Shown here in pieces: positions 26,412-40,624 of a DNA stretch of 64,000 bases. Below the pieces are notes generated by a model. The model worked only from the letters and a program-made list of their open reading frames with translations, was not told the DNA's origin and searched no databases. Each line of letters starts with the position of its first letter. Positions within the stretch are counted from its first letter, which is position 1. Position numbers and translations under genes: made by a program. The DNA comes from Modicisalibacter tunisiensis (GTDB lineage Bacteria > Pseudomonadota > Gammaproteobacteria > Pseudomonadales > Halomonadaceae), in NCBI RefSeq assembly GCF_020148005.1, contig NZ_JAGXFD010000001.1, positions 921,232-985,231 on the forward strand, in the 5' to 3' direction.

Positions 26412-26512
26412 GCGTCCGGGTCGATAGTTAGCCAGTTAAAATATTTTCCCGACGTTCGTCGCGCTTTGGTCGTAGTCCGATTCCACTTCGTGGAAATTCG
26501 CCGCAGGTTCGG

Positions 26513-26541
26513 TTGAAGGGCACCCCCGGCTTCCCTATAAT
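26513..26541 (+). promoter_or_regulatory. Promoter of the ATP synthase operon
   Basis: TTGAAG (26513-26518) and a perfect TATAAT (26536-26541) are 17 bases apart, 77 bases before the atpI start. The preceding bases 26420-26450 are AT-rich and could serve as an upstream element. Confidence 0.82.
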
Positions 26542-26617
26542 CCGCCGAGGTCCGGCGCTGGGGGCGCTCAGTCAACGACAATTCCTGTGGACATTGCCGA
26601 CGATCACCCGAGAATTT

Positions 26618-27016
26618 ATGCCTGCTCCGAGTCCGGCCCAGATCAAACGACCCGAATTCACGCGCCTGCTGGCGGCGCAGGCCGCCATGGTGCTGCTGGC
26701 CGTGGCGGTCGGCGCGGGCACCGGCGGACACGCCGCTGCCGTCTCGGCGCTGCTCGGCGGCTTGGTCGCCGCGGTGCCGGGCGTCTACTTTGCCTGGCGA
26801 GCCTTCCGCTATCAGGGAGCGCGCTACGCCAGGGACATCGTTAAGAGTTTCTACCGAGCCGAAGCCGGCAAGTTCGGTTTGACGGCGGCATTGTTCACCC
26901 TGGTGTTCATTGCAGTGCCCCCGTCAAACCCCGCTTTCTTCTTTGGCGCTTACGTGGCGACGTTGGCGACGCAGTGGCTGGGGCCCTGGCTGCTGAAGCG
27001 CCCGTCGTACACCTGA
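26618..27016 (+). CDS. atpI: AtpI, ATP synthase assembly-associated protein
   Basis: This 132-residue membrane protein has four predicted helices: LLAAQAAMVLLAVAVGAG, AVSALLGGLVAAVPGVYFAW, FGLTAALFTLVFIAV and FFFGAYVATLATQWLGPWLL. AtpI is the first gene of atp operons and helps assemble the c ring. It is not part of the finished enzyme. I start at the ATG at 26618, after the promoter at 26513-26541. A longer in-frame start would lie inside the promoter. atpB follows after 15 bases. Confidence 0.85.
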   Translation: MPAPSPAQIKRPEFTRLLAAQAAMVLLAVAVGAGTGGHAAAVSALLGGLVAAVPGVYFAWRAFRYQGARYARDIVKSFYRAEAGKFGLTAALFTLVFIAVPPSNPAFFFGAYVATLATQWLGPWLLKRPSYT

Positions 27017-27898
<882 letters not shown>

Positions 27899-27934
27899 AC
27901 CGTCAACCCTTAACCCGCTAAACCACTTGACTGA

Positions 27935-28198
<264 letters not shown>

Positions 28199-28263
28199 AT
28201 CACGGTGGGTCGCAAGACCAACCGGGACTCTGACCACAAACCTGTGAAGCGAGAGGTGCTGGC

Positions 28264-28734
28264 GTGAATCTGAACCTTACCCTGATCGGTCAGGCCATAG
28301 CCTTCGCGGTCTTCGTCTGGTTCTGCATGAAGTATGTATGGCCCCCGGTCATGCAGGCGCTGCAGGAACGTCAGAAGAAGATTGCCGATGGCCTGGACGC
28401 TGCCAGCCGTGCCACCCGTGACCTCGAACTGGCCCAGGAGCAGGCTGACGAGACGTTGCGCGAGAGCAAGGAAAAGGCGGCCGAGATCCTAGAGCAGGCC
28501 CACAAGCGGTCGAACCAGATGATCGAGGAAGCGCGCGAGAATGCCCGCCTCGAGGGCGAGCGGATGATTGCCGCGGCCCGTTCCGAGATCGAGCAGGAAG
28601 TCAATCGCGCGAAGGAAGAGCTGCGTTCGCAGGTGTCGCGACTCGCTGTCGAAGGGGCGGAGCGTATCCTGGAATCCTCCATCGACGAGGCCAAACATCG
28701 CGAGCTCGTCGACAAGCTCGCCGCCGAGCTTTGA
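28264..28734 (+). CDS. atpF: F0F1 ATP synthase subunit b
   Basis: This 156-residue stator subunit has one N-terminal membrane helix ([27 protein letters not shown]) and then a long charged coiled coil (from [14 protein letters not shown] to the end) that dimerises and reaches F1. The size equals E. coli subunit b. The start is a GTG with GAGAGG upstream. The stop lies 11 bases before the atpH start and includes that gene's ribosome site, so translation of b and delta is coupled. Confidence 0.96.
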   Translation: MNLNLTLIGQAIAFAVFVWFCMKYVWPPVMQALQERQKKIADGLDAASRATRDLELAQEQADETLRESKEKAAEILEQAHKRSNQMIEEARENARLEGERMIAAARSEIEQEVNRAKEELRSQVSRLAVEGAERILESSIDEAKHRELVDKLAAEL

Positions 28735-28745
28735 GGAGGTGACCC

Positions 28746-29285
28746 ATGGCTGAAACGTCTACCGTCGCTCGACCTTACGCCAAGGCGGCGTTCGAGTTCG
28801 CGCACACCCAGGGGGCGCTCGAGGCCTGGTCCGAAATGCTGACACTGGCGGCCGGCGTGATTGCCGATGACGCCATGCGCTCGCGGGTGCTGGACAACCC
28901 CCGGTTGTCCGGCGCCGAGAAGGCCGACATCGTGCTCGATGTCGGCGGCGAGGCGTTCAGCGAGGAAGTCCGTAACTTCCTGCGGACCCTGGGCCAGAGC
29001 CACCGCCTGGCGGCGCTGCCGGACATTGCCGAGCAGTTCGAGCAGCTGAAGGCCGAGCAGGAGAAGCGCCTGGAGGTGACCATCGTCTCCGCGTTCCCGC
29101 TCGACGCCGCTCAGCAAGACACGCTCGCGAGTGCCCTGGCCAAGCGCCTGAACCGCGAAATCTCCATTACCACTCAGGTGGACCGTGCCCTGATGGGCGG
29201 CGTCATCCTGCGTGCCGGCGACACCGTCATCGACGGTTCGGTGCGCAACCGACTGGCCCGTCTGCGCGACACACTCTCCGTCTGA
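28746..29285 (+). CDS. atpH: F0F1 ATP synthase subunit delta
   Basis: This 179-residue subunit joins the b dimer to the top of the alpha-beta ring. The N-terminal [12 protein letters not shown] is typical, as is the C-terminal block [38 protein letters not shown] at the end of atpF serves as its ribosome site. It lies 16 bases before atpA in the usual operon order. Confidence 0.96.
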   Translation: MAETSTVARPYAKAAFEFAHTQGALEAWSEMLTLAAGVIADDAMRSRVLDNPRLSGAEKADIVLDVGGEAFSEEVRNFLRTLGQSHRLAALPDIAEQFEQLKAEQEKRLEVTIVSAFPLDAAQQDTLASALAKRLNREISITTQVDRALMGGVILRAGDTVIDGSVRNRLARLRDTLSV

Positions 29286-29301
29286 GCTTGAGGGACATGG
29301 C

Positions 29302-30846
29302 ATGCAGCAACTGAATCCTTCCGAGATCAGCGACATCATCAAGCAGCGCATCGAAAAGCTGGATGTCGCCTCCGAAGCCCGTAATCAGGGCACCATCGTC
29401 AGCGTGTCCGACGGCATCGTGAAAATTCACGGGCTGGCGGACGCGATGTTCGGCGAGATGATCGAATTCCCGGGCCACGTCTTCGGCATGGTCCTCAACC
29501 TCGAGCGTGACAGCGTCGGCGCCGTGGTGCTGGGCGACTACCAGCAGCTCGAGGAAGGCATGACCGCCCAGTGCACCGGCCGCATCCTCGAGGTGCCGGT
29601 GGGCCCCGAGCTGGTCGGCCGCGTGGTCGACGCCCTGGGCAACCCCATCGACGGCAAGGGCGAACTGGGCACCGAGCTGACCGACGCGGTCGAGAAGGTC
29701 GCGCCGGGCGTCATCACCCGTCAGGGCGTCGACCAGCCGATCCAGACCGGCCTCAAGTCCATCGACGCTATGGTGCCGATCGGCCGCGGTCAGCGTGAGC
29801 TGATCATCGGCGACCGCCAGATCGGCAAGTCCGCCATCGCGGTGGACACCATCATCAACCAGAAGGGCAAGGGCGTTACCTGCATCTACGTCGCGGTGGG
29901 TCAGAAGCAGTCGACCATCGCCAGCGTGGTGCGCAAGCTCGAGGAACACGGCGCGATGGAGCACACCATCGTCGTCGCCGCCGGCGCCGCCGATCCGGCC
30001 GCCATGCAGTTCCTGGCCCCCTATGCCGGCTGCTCGATGGGCGAGTACTTCCGCGACCGTGGCGAGGATGCGCTGATCGTCTACGACGACCTCACCAAGC
30101 AGGCCTGGGCGTATCGCCAGATCTCCCTGCTGCTGCGTCGTCCGCCGGGCCGCGAAGCCTACCCGGGTGACGTCTTCTACCTGCACTCGCGCCTGCTCGA
30201 GCGTGCCGCACGCGTCAATGCCGACTACGTCGAGAAGTTCACCGACGGCAAGGTGAAGGGCCAGACCGGCTCGCTGACCGCGCTGCCGATCATCGAGACC
30301 CAGGGCGGCGACGTCTCGGCGTTCGTGCCGACCAACGTGATCTCGATCACCGACGGCCAGATCTTCCTCGAGACCGGCCTGTTCAACTCCGGCATCCGCC
30401 CGGCGATCAACGCCGGTCTGTCGGTGTCGCGCGTGGGGGGCTCGGCCCAGACCAAGATCATCAAGAAGCTGGGTGGCGGCGTGCGTCTCGCCCTGGCCCA
30501 GTACCGCGAGCTGGCGGCGTTCTCGCAGTTCGCCTCCGATCTCGACGAGGCGACCCGCAAGCAGCTCGAGCACGGCCAGCGGGTCACCGAGCTGATGAAG
30601 CAGACCCAGTACACGCCGATGTCCGTGGCCGAGATGGCCCTGACGCTGTTCGCGGCCAACGAGGGTTTCCTCGACGACGTCGAGGTCAGCAAGGTGCTGG
30701 ACTTCGAAAGCGCGCTGCAAGACTACATGAAGGCCGAACACGGCGAGCTGCTCGACAAGATCAACCAGACCGGCGACTACAGCGACGAGATCAAGCAGGG
30801 TCTCAAGTCTGGCGTCGAGCAATTCAAGGCCACTCAAACCTGGTAA
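29302..30846 (+). CDS. atpA: F0F1 ATP synthase subunit alpha
   Basis: This 514-residue subunit forms the F1 hexamer with beta and binds non-catalytic nucleotide. Walker A reads GDRQIGKSA at about residues 170-178, a small variation on the usual GDRQTGKTA. The alpha/beta signature [17 protein letters not shown] is near 368. I start at the ATG of [17 protein letters not shown], 16 bases after atpH. The in-frame region before it lies inside atpH. GAGGGA lies upstream of the ATG. Confidence 0.98.
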   Translation: MQQLNPSEISDIIKQRIEKLDVASEARNQGTIVSVSDGIVKIHGLADAMFGEMIEFPGHVFGMVLNLERDSVGAVVLGDYQQLEEGMTAQCTGRILEVPVGPELVGRVVDALGNPIDGKGELGTELTDAVEKVAPGVITRQGVDQPIQTGLKSIDAMVPIGRGQRELIIGDRQIGKSAIAVDTIINQKGKGVTCIYVAVGQKQSTIASVVRKLEEHGAMEHTIVVAAGAADPAAMQFLAPYAGCSMGEYFRDRGEDALIVYDDLTKQAWAYRQISLLLRRPPGREAYPGDVFYLHSRLLERAARVNADYVEKFTDGKVKGQTGSLTALPIIETQGGDVSAFVPTNVISITDGQIFLETGLFNSGIRPAINAGLSVSRVGGSAQTKIIKKLGGGVRLALAQYRELAAFSQFASDLDEATRKQLEHGQRVTELMKQTQYTPMSVAEMALTLFAANEGFLDDVEVSKVLDFESALQDYMKAEHGELLDKINQTGDYSDEIKQGLKSGVEQFKATQTW

Positions 30847-30910
30847 TCCCCCGGGCCCGGCCTGGCCGGGCCTGCGATTCCCCGAGGGGCCACGAATAAG
30901 GTAGATCGCT

Positions 30911-31786
30911 ATGGCAGCCGCAAAAGAGATCAAGACTCAGATCGGCAGTATCAAGAATACGCAGAAGATCACCAGCGCCATGGAAATGGTCGCTGCGTCG
31001 AAGATGCGTAAGGCGCAGGAGCGGATGCAGGCCAGCCAGCCGTATGCCAAGCAGATCCGCAAGGTCGTGGGCCATGTCGCCAAGGCCAATCCCGAGTACC
31101 GCCATCCGTACACCCTCGACCGCGAGGTCGAGCGGGTCGGCTACATCGTCGTCTCCAGCGACCGCGGCCTGGCCGGCGGCCTGAACGTCAACCTGTTCAA
31201 GGCCGTGGTCAAGGACGCCAAGGCGTGGCGCGACAAGGGCGTCGAGACCGACTTCGTCGCCATCGGGAGCAAGGCCGGCACGTTCTTCCGCAAGTACGGC
31301 GGCAACCTGCTTGCGGCCAAGAGCGGGCTCGGCGAGGCCCCCGAGGCCAAGGATCTGATCGGCAGCGTCAAGGTCATGCTCGATGCCTTCGACGACGGCA
31401 CGCTGGATCGGCTCTACGTGGTGTCCAACGAATTCGTCAACACCATGACCCAGAAGCCGACCGTGCGCCAGCTGGTGCCGCTGGTCACGTCCGACGAGGA
31501 CGCCGACGACGAACAACCCCGTCCCGACAGCTGGGACTACCTGTATGAGCCGGACGCCCAGGCCCTGCTCGACAAGCTGCTCAAGCGCTATGTCGAGTCG
31601 CAGGTCTATCAGGCGGTGGTCGAGAATGCAGCCTGCGAACAGGCGGCGCGCATGATCGCGATGAAGAACGCGACCGACAACGCCGGCAACCTGATCGACG
31701 AATTGCAACTGGTGTACAACAAGGCCCGCCAGGCGGCCATTACCCAGGAAATTTCCGAGATCGTGAGTGGCGCCGCCGCGGTGTGA
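30911..31786 (+). CDS. atpG: F0F1 ATP synthase subunit gamma
   Basis: This 291-residue central stalk subunit rotates inside the hexamer. The N-terminal helix [35 protein letters not shown] and the C-terminal helix with [41 protein letters not shown] are the conserved coiled-coil halves. The middle shows [11 protein letters not shown]. It lies 64 bases after atpA and 51 before atpD. AAGGTAGATCGCT precedes the ATG. Confidence 0.97.
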   Translation: MAAAKEIKTQIGSIKNTQKITSAMEMVAASKMRKAQERMQASQPYAKQIRKVVGHVAKANPEYRHPYTLDREVERVGYIVVSSDRGLAGGLNVNLFKAVVKDAKAWRDKGVETDFVAIGSKAGTFFRKYGGNLLAAKSGLGEAPEAKDLIGSVKVMLDAFDDGTLDRLYVVSNEFVNTMTQKPTVRQLVPLVTSDEDADDEQPRPDSWDYLYEPDAQALLDKLLKRYVESQVYQAVVENAACEQAARMIAMKNATDNAGNLIDELQLVYNKARQAAITQEISEIVSGAAAV

Positions 31787-33214
<1,428 letters not shown>

Positions 33215-33240
33215 GCCGTCCACGCAAGAGGACCTAAGGT

Positions 33241-33669
33241 ATGGCGAAAAGCTTCCATTGCGAGATCGTCAGCGCCGAGCAGTCGATCTTCTCCGGCGAG
33301 GTCGACCAGCTGGTCGCCGCTGGCATGATGGGCGATCTGGGCATCATGGCCGGCCACACGCCGCTGCTGACCGAGCTCAAGCCGGGTCCGCTGCGCGTGC
33401 TGGGCGAGAGCGGCGACGAGCAGGTCTACTACGTCAACGGCGGCTTCCTCGAGGTGCAGCCCGACCTGGTGTCGGTGCTCGCCGACAGCGCGGTGCGGGC
33501 CCGTGATCTCGACGAGGCCGAGGCCGAGGCGGCGCGCCAGGAGGCCCAGCGCGAGCTCAACGAGCAGAAGTCGGAGCTGGACTACTCCCGGGCCGCGGCC
33601 GAGCTCGCCGAGGCGGTGGCCAAGCTGCGCACCCTCGACCAGCTGCGCCGGGCCAGCGGCAAGCGCTGA
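33241..33669 (+). CDS. atpC: F0F1 ATP synthase subunit epsilon
   Basis: This 142-residue rotor subunit has an N-terminal beta-sandwich (FHCEIVSAEQSIFSGEVDQLV, GDLGIMAGHTPLLTELKPGPLRV) and a C-terminal helical hairpin (EAEAEAARQEAQRELNEQ, AAAELAEAVAKLRTLDQLRRA) that can inhibit ATP hydrolysis. It is the last gene of the operon, 26 bases after atpD, and is followed by a strong terminator. Confidence 0.96.
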   Translation: MAKSFHCEIVSAEQSIFSGEVDQLVAAGMMGDLGIMAGHTPLLTELKPGPLRVLGESGDEQVYYVNGGFLEVQPDLVSVLADSAVRARDLDEAEAEAARQEAQRELNEQKSELDYSRAAAELAEAVAKLRTLDQLRRASGKR

Positions 33670-33688
33670 TTCCGACGGCGTCGACCCC

Positions 33689-33723
33689 ACGCCCCATGGA
33701 GCCCGGCTCCATGGGGCGTTTTC
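33689..33723 (+). terminator. Terminator of the ATP synthase operon
   Basis: A perfect 14-bp stem (33689-33702 with 33706-33719) with a CCG loop is followed by TTTT. It closes the atp operon; glmU needs a separate promoter. Confidence 0.9.
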
Positions 33724-33853
33724 GTGAGCGGGCGACGCAAGCAGGTCCCCTCGCCGGTTCGATCGTGTGCAAACACGGCGACCGTCATGGAGTCGCGGCC
33801 GGGGGGCTCGTAAACTGGCCACCGGTCAGGCGACAAGCGAACAAGGAGTGAAG

Positions 33854-35215
33854 ATGTCTCTCGACGTGGTGATCCTGGCGGCCGGCCAGGGAACGCGGAT
33901 GCGCTCGGCGCGCCCCAAGGTGCTGCATGCCCTGGCGGGCCGGCCGATGGTGCGCCATGTGCTGGATACCGCCGACAGCCTGGGCCCCGAGCGGCTGCAC
34001 GTGGTGATCGGCCACGGCGGCGAGGCGGTGCGCGAGACGCTCGCCGACACCCGGGCGAGCTTCGTCGTCCAGGCCGAGCAGAAGGGCACCGGCCATGCCG
34101 TGGCGCAGGCGCTGGAGGCGCTCGGCGACGGCAAGGTGCTGATCCTCTACGGCGACGTGCCGCTGATTCGCCGCGAGACCCTCGAGGCGCTGCTCGCCGA
34201 GGTGGCGGACGATCGCCTGGGGCTGTTGACCGTGACCCTGGACGACCCCGCCGGTTACGGCCGCATCAAGCGCGATGCCGAGGGCCGGGCGGTGGCGATC
34301 GTCGAGCACAAGGATGCCTCCGAGGCCGAGCGCGAAATCCGCGAGTGCAACACCGGCATCATGGCGATGACCGCCGACCAGCTGCGGCGCTGGCTGCCGC
34401 GGCTCTCCGCCGACAATGCCCAGGGCGAGTACTACCTGACCGACGTCATCGCCATGGCCGCCGAGGAGCGCCTGACCATCGCCACGGCCCAGCCCGCGAC
34501 TCCGGTGGAGGTCGAGGGGGTCAACAACCGGGCCCAGCTGGCCCGTCTCGAGCGCGCCTACCAGCTGGGCCAGGCCGAGGCGCTGATGACCGCCGGCGTG
34601 GCGCTGGCCGATCCGGCGCGGCTCGACGTCCGCGGCCGGCTGACCTGCGGGCGCGACGTGTTCATTGACGTGGGCTGCGTGTTCGAGGGCGAGGTCGAGC
34701 TGGCCGACGGGGTGACGGTCGGCCCCTACTGCGTGATCCGCGACTCGCGCATCGGCGCGGACTCGCGCATCGCGGCGCACAGCGTGCTGGAGGGGGCCGT
34801 GCTGGCGGGGGCCGGCCAGGTCGGGCCCTTCGCGCGGCTGCGCCCCGGCACGCACCTGGCCTCGGGGGCGAAGGTGGGCAACTTCGTCGAGACCAAGAAC
34901 GCCCGGGTCGGCGAGGGCAGCAAGATCAACCACCTGAGCTACGTGGGCGATGCCGAGCTGGGCCGCGACGTCAACGTCGGCGCCGGCACCATCACCTGCA
35001 ACTACGATGGCGCCCGCAAGCACCGCACCGAGATCGGCGATGCGGCCTTCATCGGCTCCAACACCGCCCTGGTGGCCCCGGTCACGGTGGGGGCGGGAGC
35101 CACCATCGGCGCCGGCTCGACGATCAGCCGCGATGTCGACGCCGGGGCGCTGGCGGTGGCCCGCAGCCGCCAGACCCAGCGCGACGACTGGCAGCGGCCG
35201 ACCAGGGACGATTGA
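33854..35215 (+). CDS. glmU: GlmU, bifunctional N-acetylglucosamine-1-phosphate uridyltransferase / glucosamine-1-phosphate acetyltransferase
   Basis: This 453-residue enzyme makes UDP-GlcNAc for peptidoglycan and LPS. The N-terminal uridyltransferase domain starts [21 protein letters not shown], with GDVPLI near residue 103. From about residue 250 a left-handed beta-helix with hexapeptide repeats carries the acetyltransferase, including [15 protein letters not shown] and [20 protein letters not shown] near 380. I start at the ATG at 33854, which has AAGGAG 8 bases upstream. It is placed after atpC as in Pseudomonas. Confidence 0.97.
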   Translation: MSLDVVILAAGQGTRMRSARPKVLHALAGRPMVRHVLDTADSLGPERLHVVIGHGGEAVRETLADTRASFVVQAEQKGTGHAVAQALEALGDGKVLILYGDVPLIRRETLEALLAEVADDRLGLLTVTLDDPAGYGRIKRDAEGRAVAIVEHKDASEAEREIRECNTGIMAMTADQLRRWLPRLSADNAQGEYYLTDVIAMAAEERLTIATAQPATPVEVEGVNNRAQLARLERAYQLGQAEALMTAGVALADPARLDVRGRLTCGRDVFIDVGCVFEGEVELADGVTVGPYCVIRDSRIGADSRIAAHSVLEGAVLAGAGQVGPFARLRPGTHLASGAKVGNFVETKNARVGEGSKINHLSYVGDAELGRDVNVGAGTITCNYDGARKHRTEIGDAAFIGSNTALVAPVTVGAGATIGAGSTISRDVDAGALAVARSRQTQRDDWQRPTRDD

Positions 35216-35279
35216 GCCCGTCGTGATGCTCTCGATGGCTTGACGCGGGCCGGGGATTGGCGTTTGATGGGCGCATTAT

Positions 35280-35306
35280 CTTTCGAGTTGAAAGAAACGG
35301 CTTTCG
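35280..35306 (+). promoter_or_regulatory. Possible operator upstream of the DeoR-type regulator gene
   Basis: CTTTCG occurs as a direct repeat at 35280-35285 and 35301-35306, and GAAAG (35290-35294) with CTTTC (35301-35305) forms an inverted repeat across 6 bases. It lies 14-40 bases before the regulator's ATG, fitting autoregulation, but no promoter hexamers are clear. Confidence 0.4.
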
Positions 35307-35319
35307 TTTCGACAGAAAA

Positions 35320-36090
35320 ATGCCCAAGCGCGATACCCTGCAGCGGCGCCATGCGATCCTCGCCTACGTCAATGACCACGGCGAGACCAGCGTCGACACC
35401 CTGGCCCGCCACTTCGCCACCTCCGAGGTCACGGTGCGCAAGGACCTGGCCACCCTCGAGAAGAGCGGCCTGCTGCTGCGCCGCTTCGGCGGTGCCGCGC
35501 CGCTGCCCCAGGAGATGCTCGCCGAGCCCGCGGCGGCGCCGTCCGCCGCCAAGCGGGCCATCGCCCGAGCCGCCGGCGAGCGCATCCGCGCCCACAACCG
35601 CCTGATCATCGACAGCGGCACCACCACCTCGGCGATGATCCCCGAACTCGGCGGCCACGAGGGGCTGGTGGTGATGACCAACGCCCTGTCGGTGGCCAAC
35701 GCGCTGCGCGAACTGGAGCCCGAGCCGGTGATCCTGATGACCGGCGGGACCTGGGACCCGCACTCCGAATCCTTCCAGGGACGGGTCGCCGAGCAGGTAC
35801 TGCGCTGCTACGACTTCGACCAGCTGTTCATCGGCGCCGACGGCATCGACCTCGAGCGCGGCACCACCACCTACAATGAGCTGATCGGCCTCTCGCGGGT
35901 GATGGCCGAGGTCGCCCGCGAGGTGGTGGTGCTGGTGGAGTCCGACAAGATCGGGCGACGCATTCCCAACCTGGAGCTGCCCTGGGCGCGCATCCATACC
36001 CTGATTACCGACGACGGCATGGACGACGCCACCCGCGAGCGTCTCGAGGCTCACGATGTCGCCGTCATCCGTGTCGCCGTGAGCGAGTGA
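35320..36090 (+). CDS. DeoR-family transcriptional regulator, probable regulator of glmS
   Basis: This 256-residue regulator has the DeoR helix-turn-helix at residues 5-57 (RRHAILAYVNDHGETSVDTLARHFATSEVTVRKDLATLE) and a sugar-phosphate-sensing domain from about 75, with IDSGTTTSAMIPEL, LMTGGTWDPHSESFQG and FIGADGIDLERGTTTYNE. It lies between glmU and glmS, 16 bases before glmS, so the likely target is amino-sugar synthesis, with glucosamine-6-phosphate or a relative as inducer; that is inferred from position. I start at the ATG of MPKRDTLQRRH. A longer frame would run through the possible operator. Confidence 0.88.
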   Translation: MPKRDTLQRRHAILAYVNDHGETSVDTLARHFATSEVTVRKDLATLEKSGLLLRRFGGAAPLPQEMLAEPAAAPSAAKRAIARAAGERIRAHNRLIIDSGTTTSAMIPELGGHEGLVVMTNALSVANALRELEPEPVILMTGGTWDPHSESFQGRVAEQVLRCYDFDQLFIGADGIDLERGTTTYNELIGLSRVMAEVAREVVVLVESDKIGRRIPNLELPWARIHTLITDDGMDDATRERLEAHDVAVIRVAVSE

Positions 36091-36106
36091 AGACAAGGAG
36101 GCCAGC

Positions 36107-37942
<1,836 letters not shown>

Positions 37943-37951
37943 GCGCCTGAC

Positions 37952-39079
37952 TCAGCGCCGCCGACGCGGCATCAGCACCCACAGCTGGCCGGGCTGCTTC
38001 ATGCGCCCGGCCAGTTCCCCCGCCTGGTCGCCGTGCCCCCAGAAGAAGTCGGCGCGCACCGCGCCGGTGATCGCGCTGCCGGTGTCCTGGGCGACCATCA
38101 GTTGCTGCAGCGGCTCGTTGGACAGCGGCCGCGTGGTGGCCAGGAACACCGGCGCGCCCAGCGGGATGCGCGAGGGGTCGACGGCCAGGCTGCGTCGCGA
38201 GGTGAGCGGCACGCCGAGGGCGCCGAGCGGGCCGTCCGCGCCGGCGCGCGGGTCGGACTCGCGAGGCTCGAAGAACACCACCCGCGGATTGACGTCGAGT
38301 GCGGCGTCCACCTGCTGCGGATGACGCCGGGCCCAGGCGCGGATGCCGTCGAGGGTGGCCTCGCCGGGGGTGATGGCGCCGCGGTCGATCAGCGCCCGGG
38401 CGAAGGAGCGAAAGGGCTGGTTGTTGGTGCCGGCATAGCCCACGTGCAGGGTGCCGCCCTCGGCCAGTTCGATGCGCCCGGAGCCCTGGATCTGCAGGTA
38501 GGCGGCCTCGACGGGATCGTCGACCCAGACCAGCTCCTGCCCCTGGAGCCGGCCGCTCTTGCGCAGTGCCGCGCGGCTCGGGCGCCGGGCGTCGGGATCG
38601 TCCCGCCAGGCCTCGGGCAGGCGGTACAGCGGCGTCTGGTAGGGGCCGTGTCGCCGGCGCGAGCCGTGCAGCAGCGGTTCGTAGTAGCCGGTGATCAGCC
38701 CGGTGGTCGAGCCGTCGGCGTTGGCCATCAGGTAGGGGGCGAAGCGGTGTTCGAAGAAGTCGCGGATGGCCTCGCTGTCGAGCGGATCGAGGGCCTCGGC
38801 GTCGCGGCACACCGCCGCCCAGCCGTCGCGCCGGGCAAGGCGCCGACAGCTCTGCCGGAAGGCGCCCAGGGCGGCCACGGCGTTTTCCTGACGCCAGCCG
38901 GGCAGGTCCTGCCAGGTCATGGGCTGCATCTGCCGGGTGAGCTGCTGCTCCACCGGCGAGGGCGGCTCGGTCGGCTGCGGGGCCCGGCTGCTGCAGGCGG
39001 CCAGCAGGGCGAGCAGCAGCACGAGAATCAGGGAACGCACACCGCGGGCGGCGGGAGGCCAGGGGAGCTCGACGATCAC
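37952..39079 (-). CDS. mltA: MltA, membrane-bound lytic murein transglycosylase A
   Basis: This 375-residue lipoprotein cleaves peptidoglycan glycan strands. The signal ends LLLALLAACSS, giving a lipidated Cys near residue 29. The MltA domain shows TGLITGYYEPLLHGSR, and VDDPVEAAYLQIQGSGRIEL, LHVGYAGTNNQPFRSF follow. The C-terminal 3D domain has AQDTGSAITGAVRADFFWGHG with the catalytic Asp region. I start at the GTG at 39079 because GAGG lies 8 bases upstream. A TTG 14 codons upstream is less likely. Confidence 0.92.
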   Translation of the reverse strand: MIVELPWPPAARGVRSLILVLLLALLAACSSRAPQPTEPPSPVEQQLTRQMQPMTWQDLPGWRQENAVAALGAFRQSCRRLARRDGWAAVCRDAEALDPLDSEAIRDFFEHRFAPYLMANADGSTTGLITGYYEPLLHGSRRRHGPYQTPLYRLPEAWRDDPDARRPSRAALRKSGRLQGQELVWVDDPVEAAYLQIQGSGRIELAEGGTLHVGYAGTNNQPFRSFARALIDRGAITPGEATLDGIRAWARRHPQQVDAALDVNPRVVFFEPRESDPRAGADGPLGALGVPLTSRRSLAVDPSRIPLGAPVFLATTRPLSNEPLQQLMVAQDTGSAITGAVRADFFWGHGDQAGELAGRMKQPGQLWVLMPRRRR

Positions 39080-39255
39080 GCGGGTTACCTCGCATCCGTG
39101 AAGAGGAAAAGTGCCTGCCAACCCGGCAGGGCACGCGGCCGGCTGGCTCGATTATAGGGGATGAGTCGCGACACGGCAGCCGATGCCGGGATGGCGCTGT
39201 CGGCAAGTCGGTGATGACGTATCCTGCGCGCTGGATCCTGATTCGCGAGCGTGTC

Positions 39256-40131
39256 ATGAGCGACCGACACAGCGGGCCGCGGCTGCATCTGGGACTGCCG
39301 ATGTGGGCCAATGCCGACTGGCGCGGCAGCCTCTACCCGCGGCAGGCGGCGTCCGGGGACTTCCTGGCCGACTATGCCCGGGTGTTCTCCAGCGTCGAGG
39401 GCAACACCACCTTCTACAGCGGCACCCCGCGCGCCGAGACGGTGGCGGCCTGGGCCCGGCGGGCACCGCCGACGTTCCGCTTCTGCTTCAAGCTACCGGC
39501 GACGCTGACCCATGAGCGACGCCTGACCGGGATCGACGCCGAACTGGAGGCCTTTCTCGACGGCCTGGCGCCGCTGGGGCCGCGCCTGGGGCCGGTGATG
39601 ATCCAGCTGCCCCGCGACTTCGGCGTCGCGGAACTGCCGGCGCTGGAACGGGTGCTCGCGCGCTGGCCGGCGGGCGTGCCCTGCAGCGTCGAGGTCCGCG
39701 CTCGTGAATTCTTCCACAAGGGCAGCGCCGAGCAGCGTCTCAACCGCTTGTTGATAACTCACAACGTGGACCGGGTGATGCTCGACGTGCGGCCGTTGTT
39801 CGCCACGCCCGCCGGCGACGATCCGCGGCTGCGCGCTGCGCAGGCCGAAAAGCCCCGGCTCCCGTTACACGTGCTTTCCACGGGAGAGCGCCCCATCGTG
39901 CGCTTCATCGGCCATCTTGACACGGCGCTCAATCGGCGGTATTTCGCGCCCTGGGTCGAGCGCCTTCCCCTGTGGATAAAACAGGGGAAAACCCCTTTCC
40001 TGTTTGTGCATACCCCGGACAACCGCCAGGCCCCGGCCCTGGCGCGAACGCTCCACGAGGCGCTGGGCCAGGCACTGGACCTGCCGCCGCTGGCGGCGTT
40101 TCCCGGCGAACGCCAGGCCACGCTGTTCTGA
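39256..40131 (+). CDS. DUF72 family protein (YecE-like)
   Basis: This 291-residue protein belongs to the DUF72 family, a TIM-barrel-like fold of unknown biochemical function. The N-terminal HLGLPMWANADWRGSLYP, the block SSVEGNTTFYSGTPRAETVAAWARRAPPTFRFCFKLP and SVEVRAREFF are characteristic. The C-terminal part has VRFIGHL. I start at the ATG at 39256 (MSDRHSG). An ATG 15 codons upstream is possible, and neither has a strong ribosome site. A perfect DnaA box occurs inside the gene at 39971-39979. Confidence 0.85.
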   Translation: MSDRHSGPRLHLGLPMWANADWRGSLYPRQAASGDFLADYARVFSSVEGNTTFYSGTPRAETVAAWARRAPPTFRFCFKLPATLTHERRLTGIDAELEAFLDGLAPLGPRLGPVMIQLPRDFGVAELPALERVLARWPAGVPCSVEVRAREFFHKGSAEQRLNRLLITHNVDRVMLDVRPLFATPAGDDPRLRAAQAEKPRLPLHVLSTGERPIVRFIGHLDTALNRRYFAPWVERLPLWIKQGKTPFLFVHTPDNRQAPALARTLHEALGQALDLPPLAAFPGERQATLF

Positions 40132-40624
40132 ATGGGCGCCGAGTGGCAGACGGGGCTGGTCAAGCGGTCCGTCATCGGCTAGTTTTGTCGCCCTTGCGCC
40201 CCATGGCGCGATGGCCCGATGACGGGCGAGGGTATGCCTGACCGGCATGCCCTCGCCCGTCACGGCTTGTTGACGGCAGCCGGCACGCTGCGTCGCTACA
40301 CCCGGCGGCGCGGTGTGCCGGCTGTCTCGCGGCAGTGATCCTGCTGGCGGTTGAGGCAACCCGCCACACTCGGCTCCGCGCGACGACAGGCAAGTGCTCC
40401 GAGTCGTGCCCTTCGATCCCCGGTGTCAGATAGTCCGCTATTCACCCGCACGATCGTGTCGATTCGTTGCCGTGCCCGGCGTCCCGCGCCCGAACGGGTT
40501 GCGAGGATCCTGTCATGCCCTGGCAGGCAGCGTGCGATCCACGCTGCGCGGGACGTGGCACAACAAGGACAAGGCGTCATCGCATCCGATCGATCGATGA
40601 TGACACGTACACTCAGGGTGCATT
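40132..40624 (+). other. Structured intergenic region upstream of the sodium symporter
   Basis: This 493-base stretch has no credible gene. It holds several hairpins: a 19-bp inverted repeat at 40220-40262, GCCGGCAC/GTGCCGGC pairs spanning about 40278-40324, and GCAGCGTG/CACGCTGC at about 40531-40551. I recognise no known riboswitch core (I looked for the glycine and SAM types by eye) and no confident promoter. It may be the leader of the downstream transporter gene. Confidence 0.4.
40220..40262. repeat. 19-bp inverted repeat
   Basis: The arms 40220-40238 and 40244-40262 are complementary at every position except one that would be G-U in RNA, with a 5-base loop TGACC. No T-run follows on either strand, so it is not a standard terminator. 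Confidence 0.85.

Noticed and set aside
40132-40624. Possible glycine or SAM riboswitch before the sodium symporter
   Set aside because: None of the conserved core sequences of these classes was seen; only generic hairpins are present.
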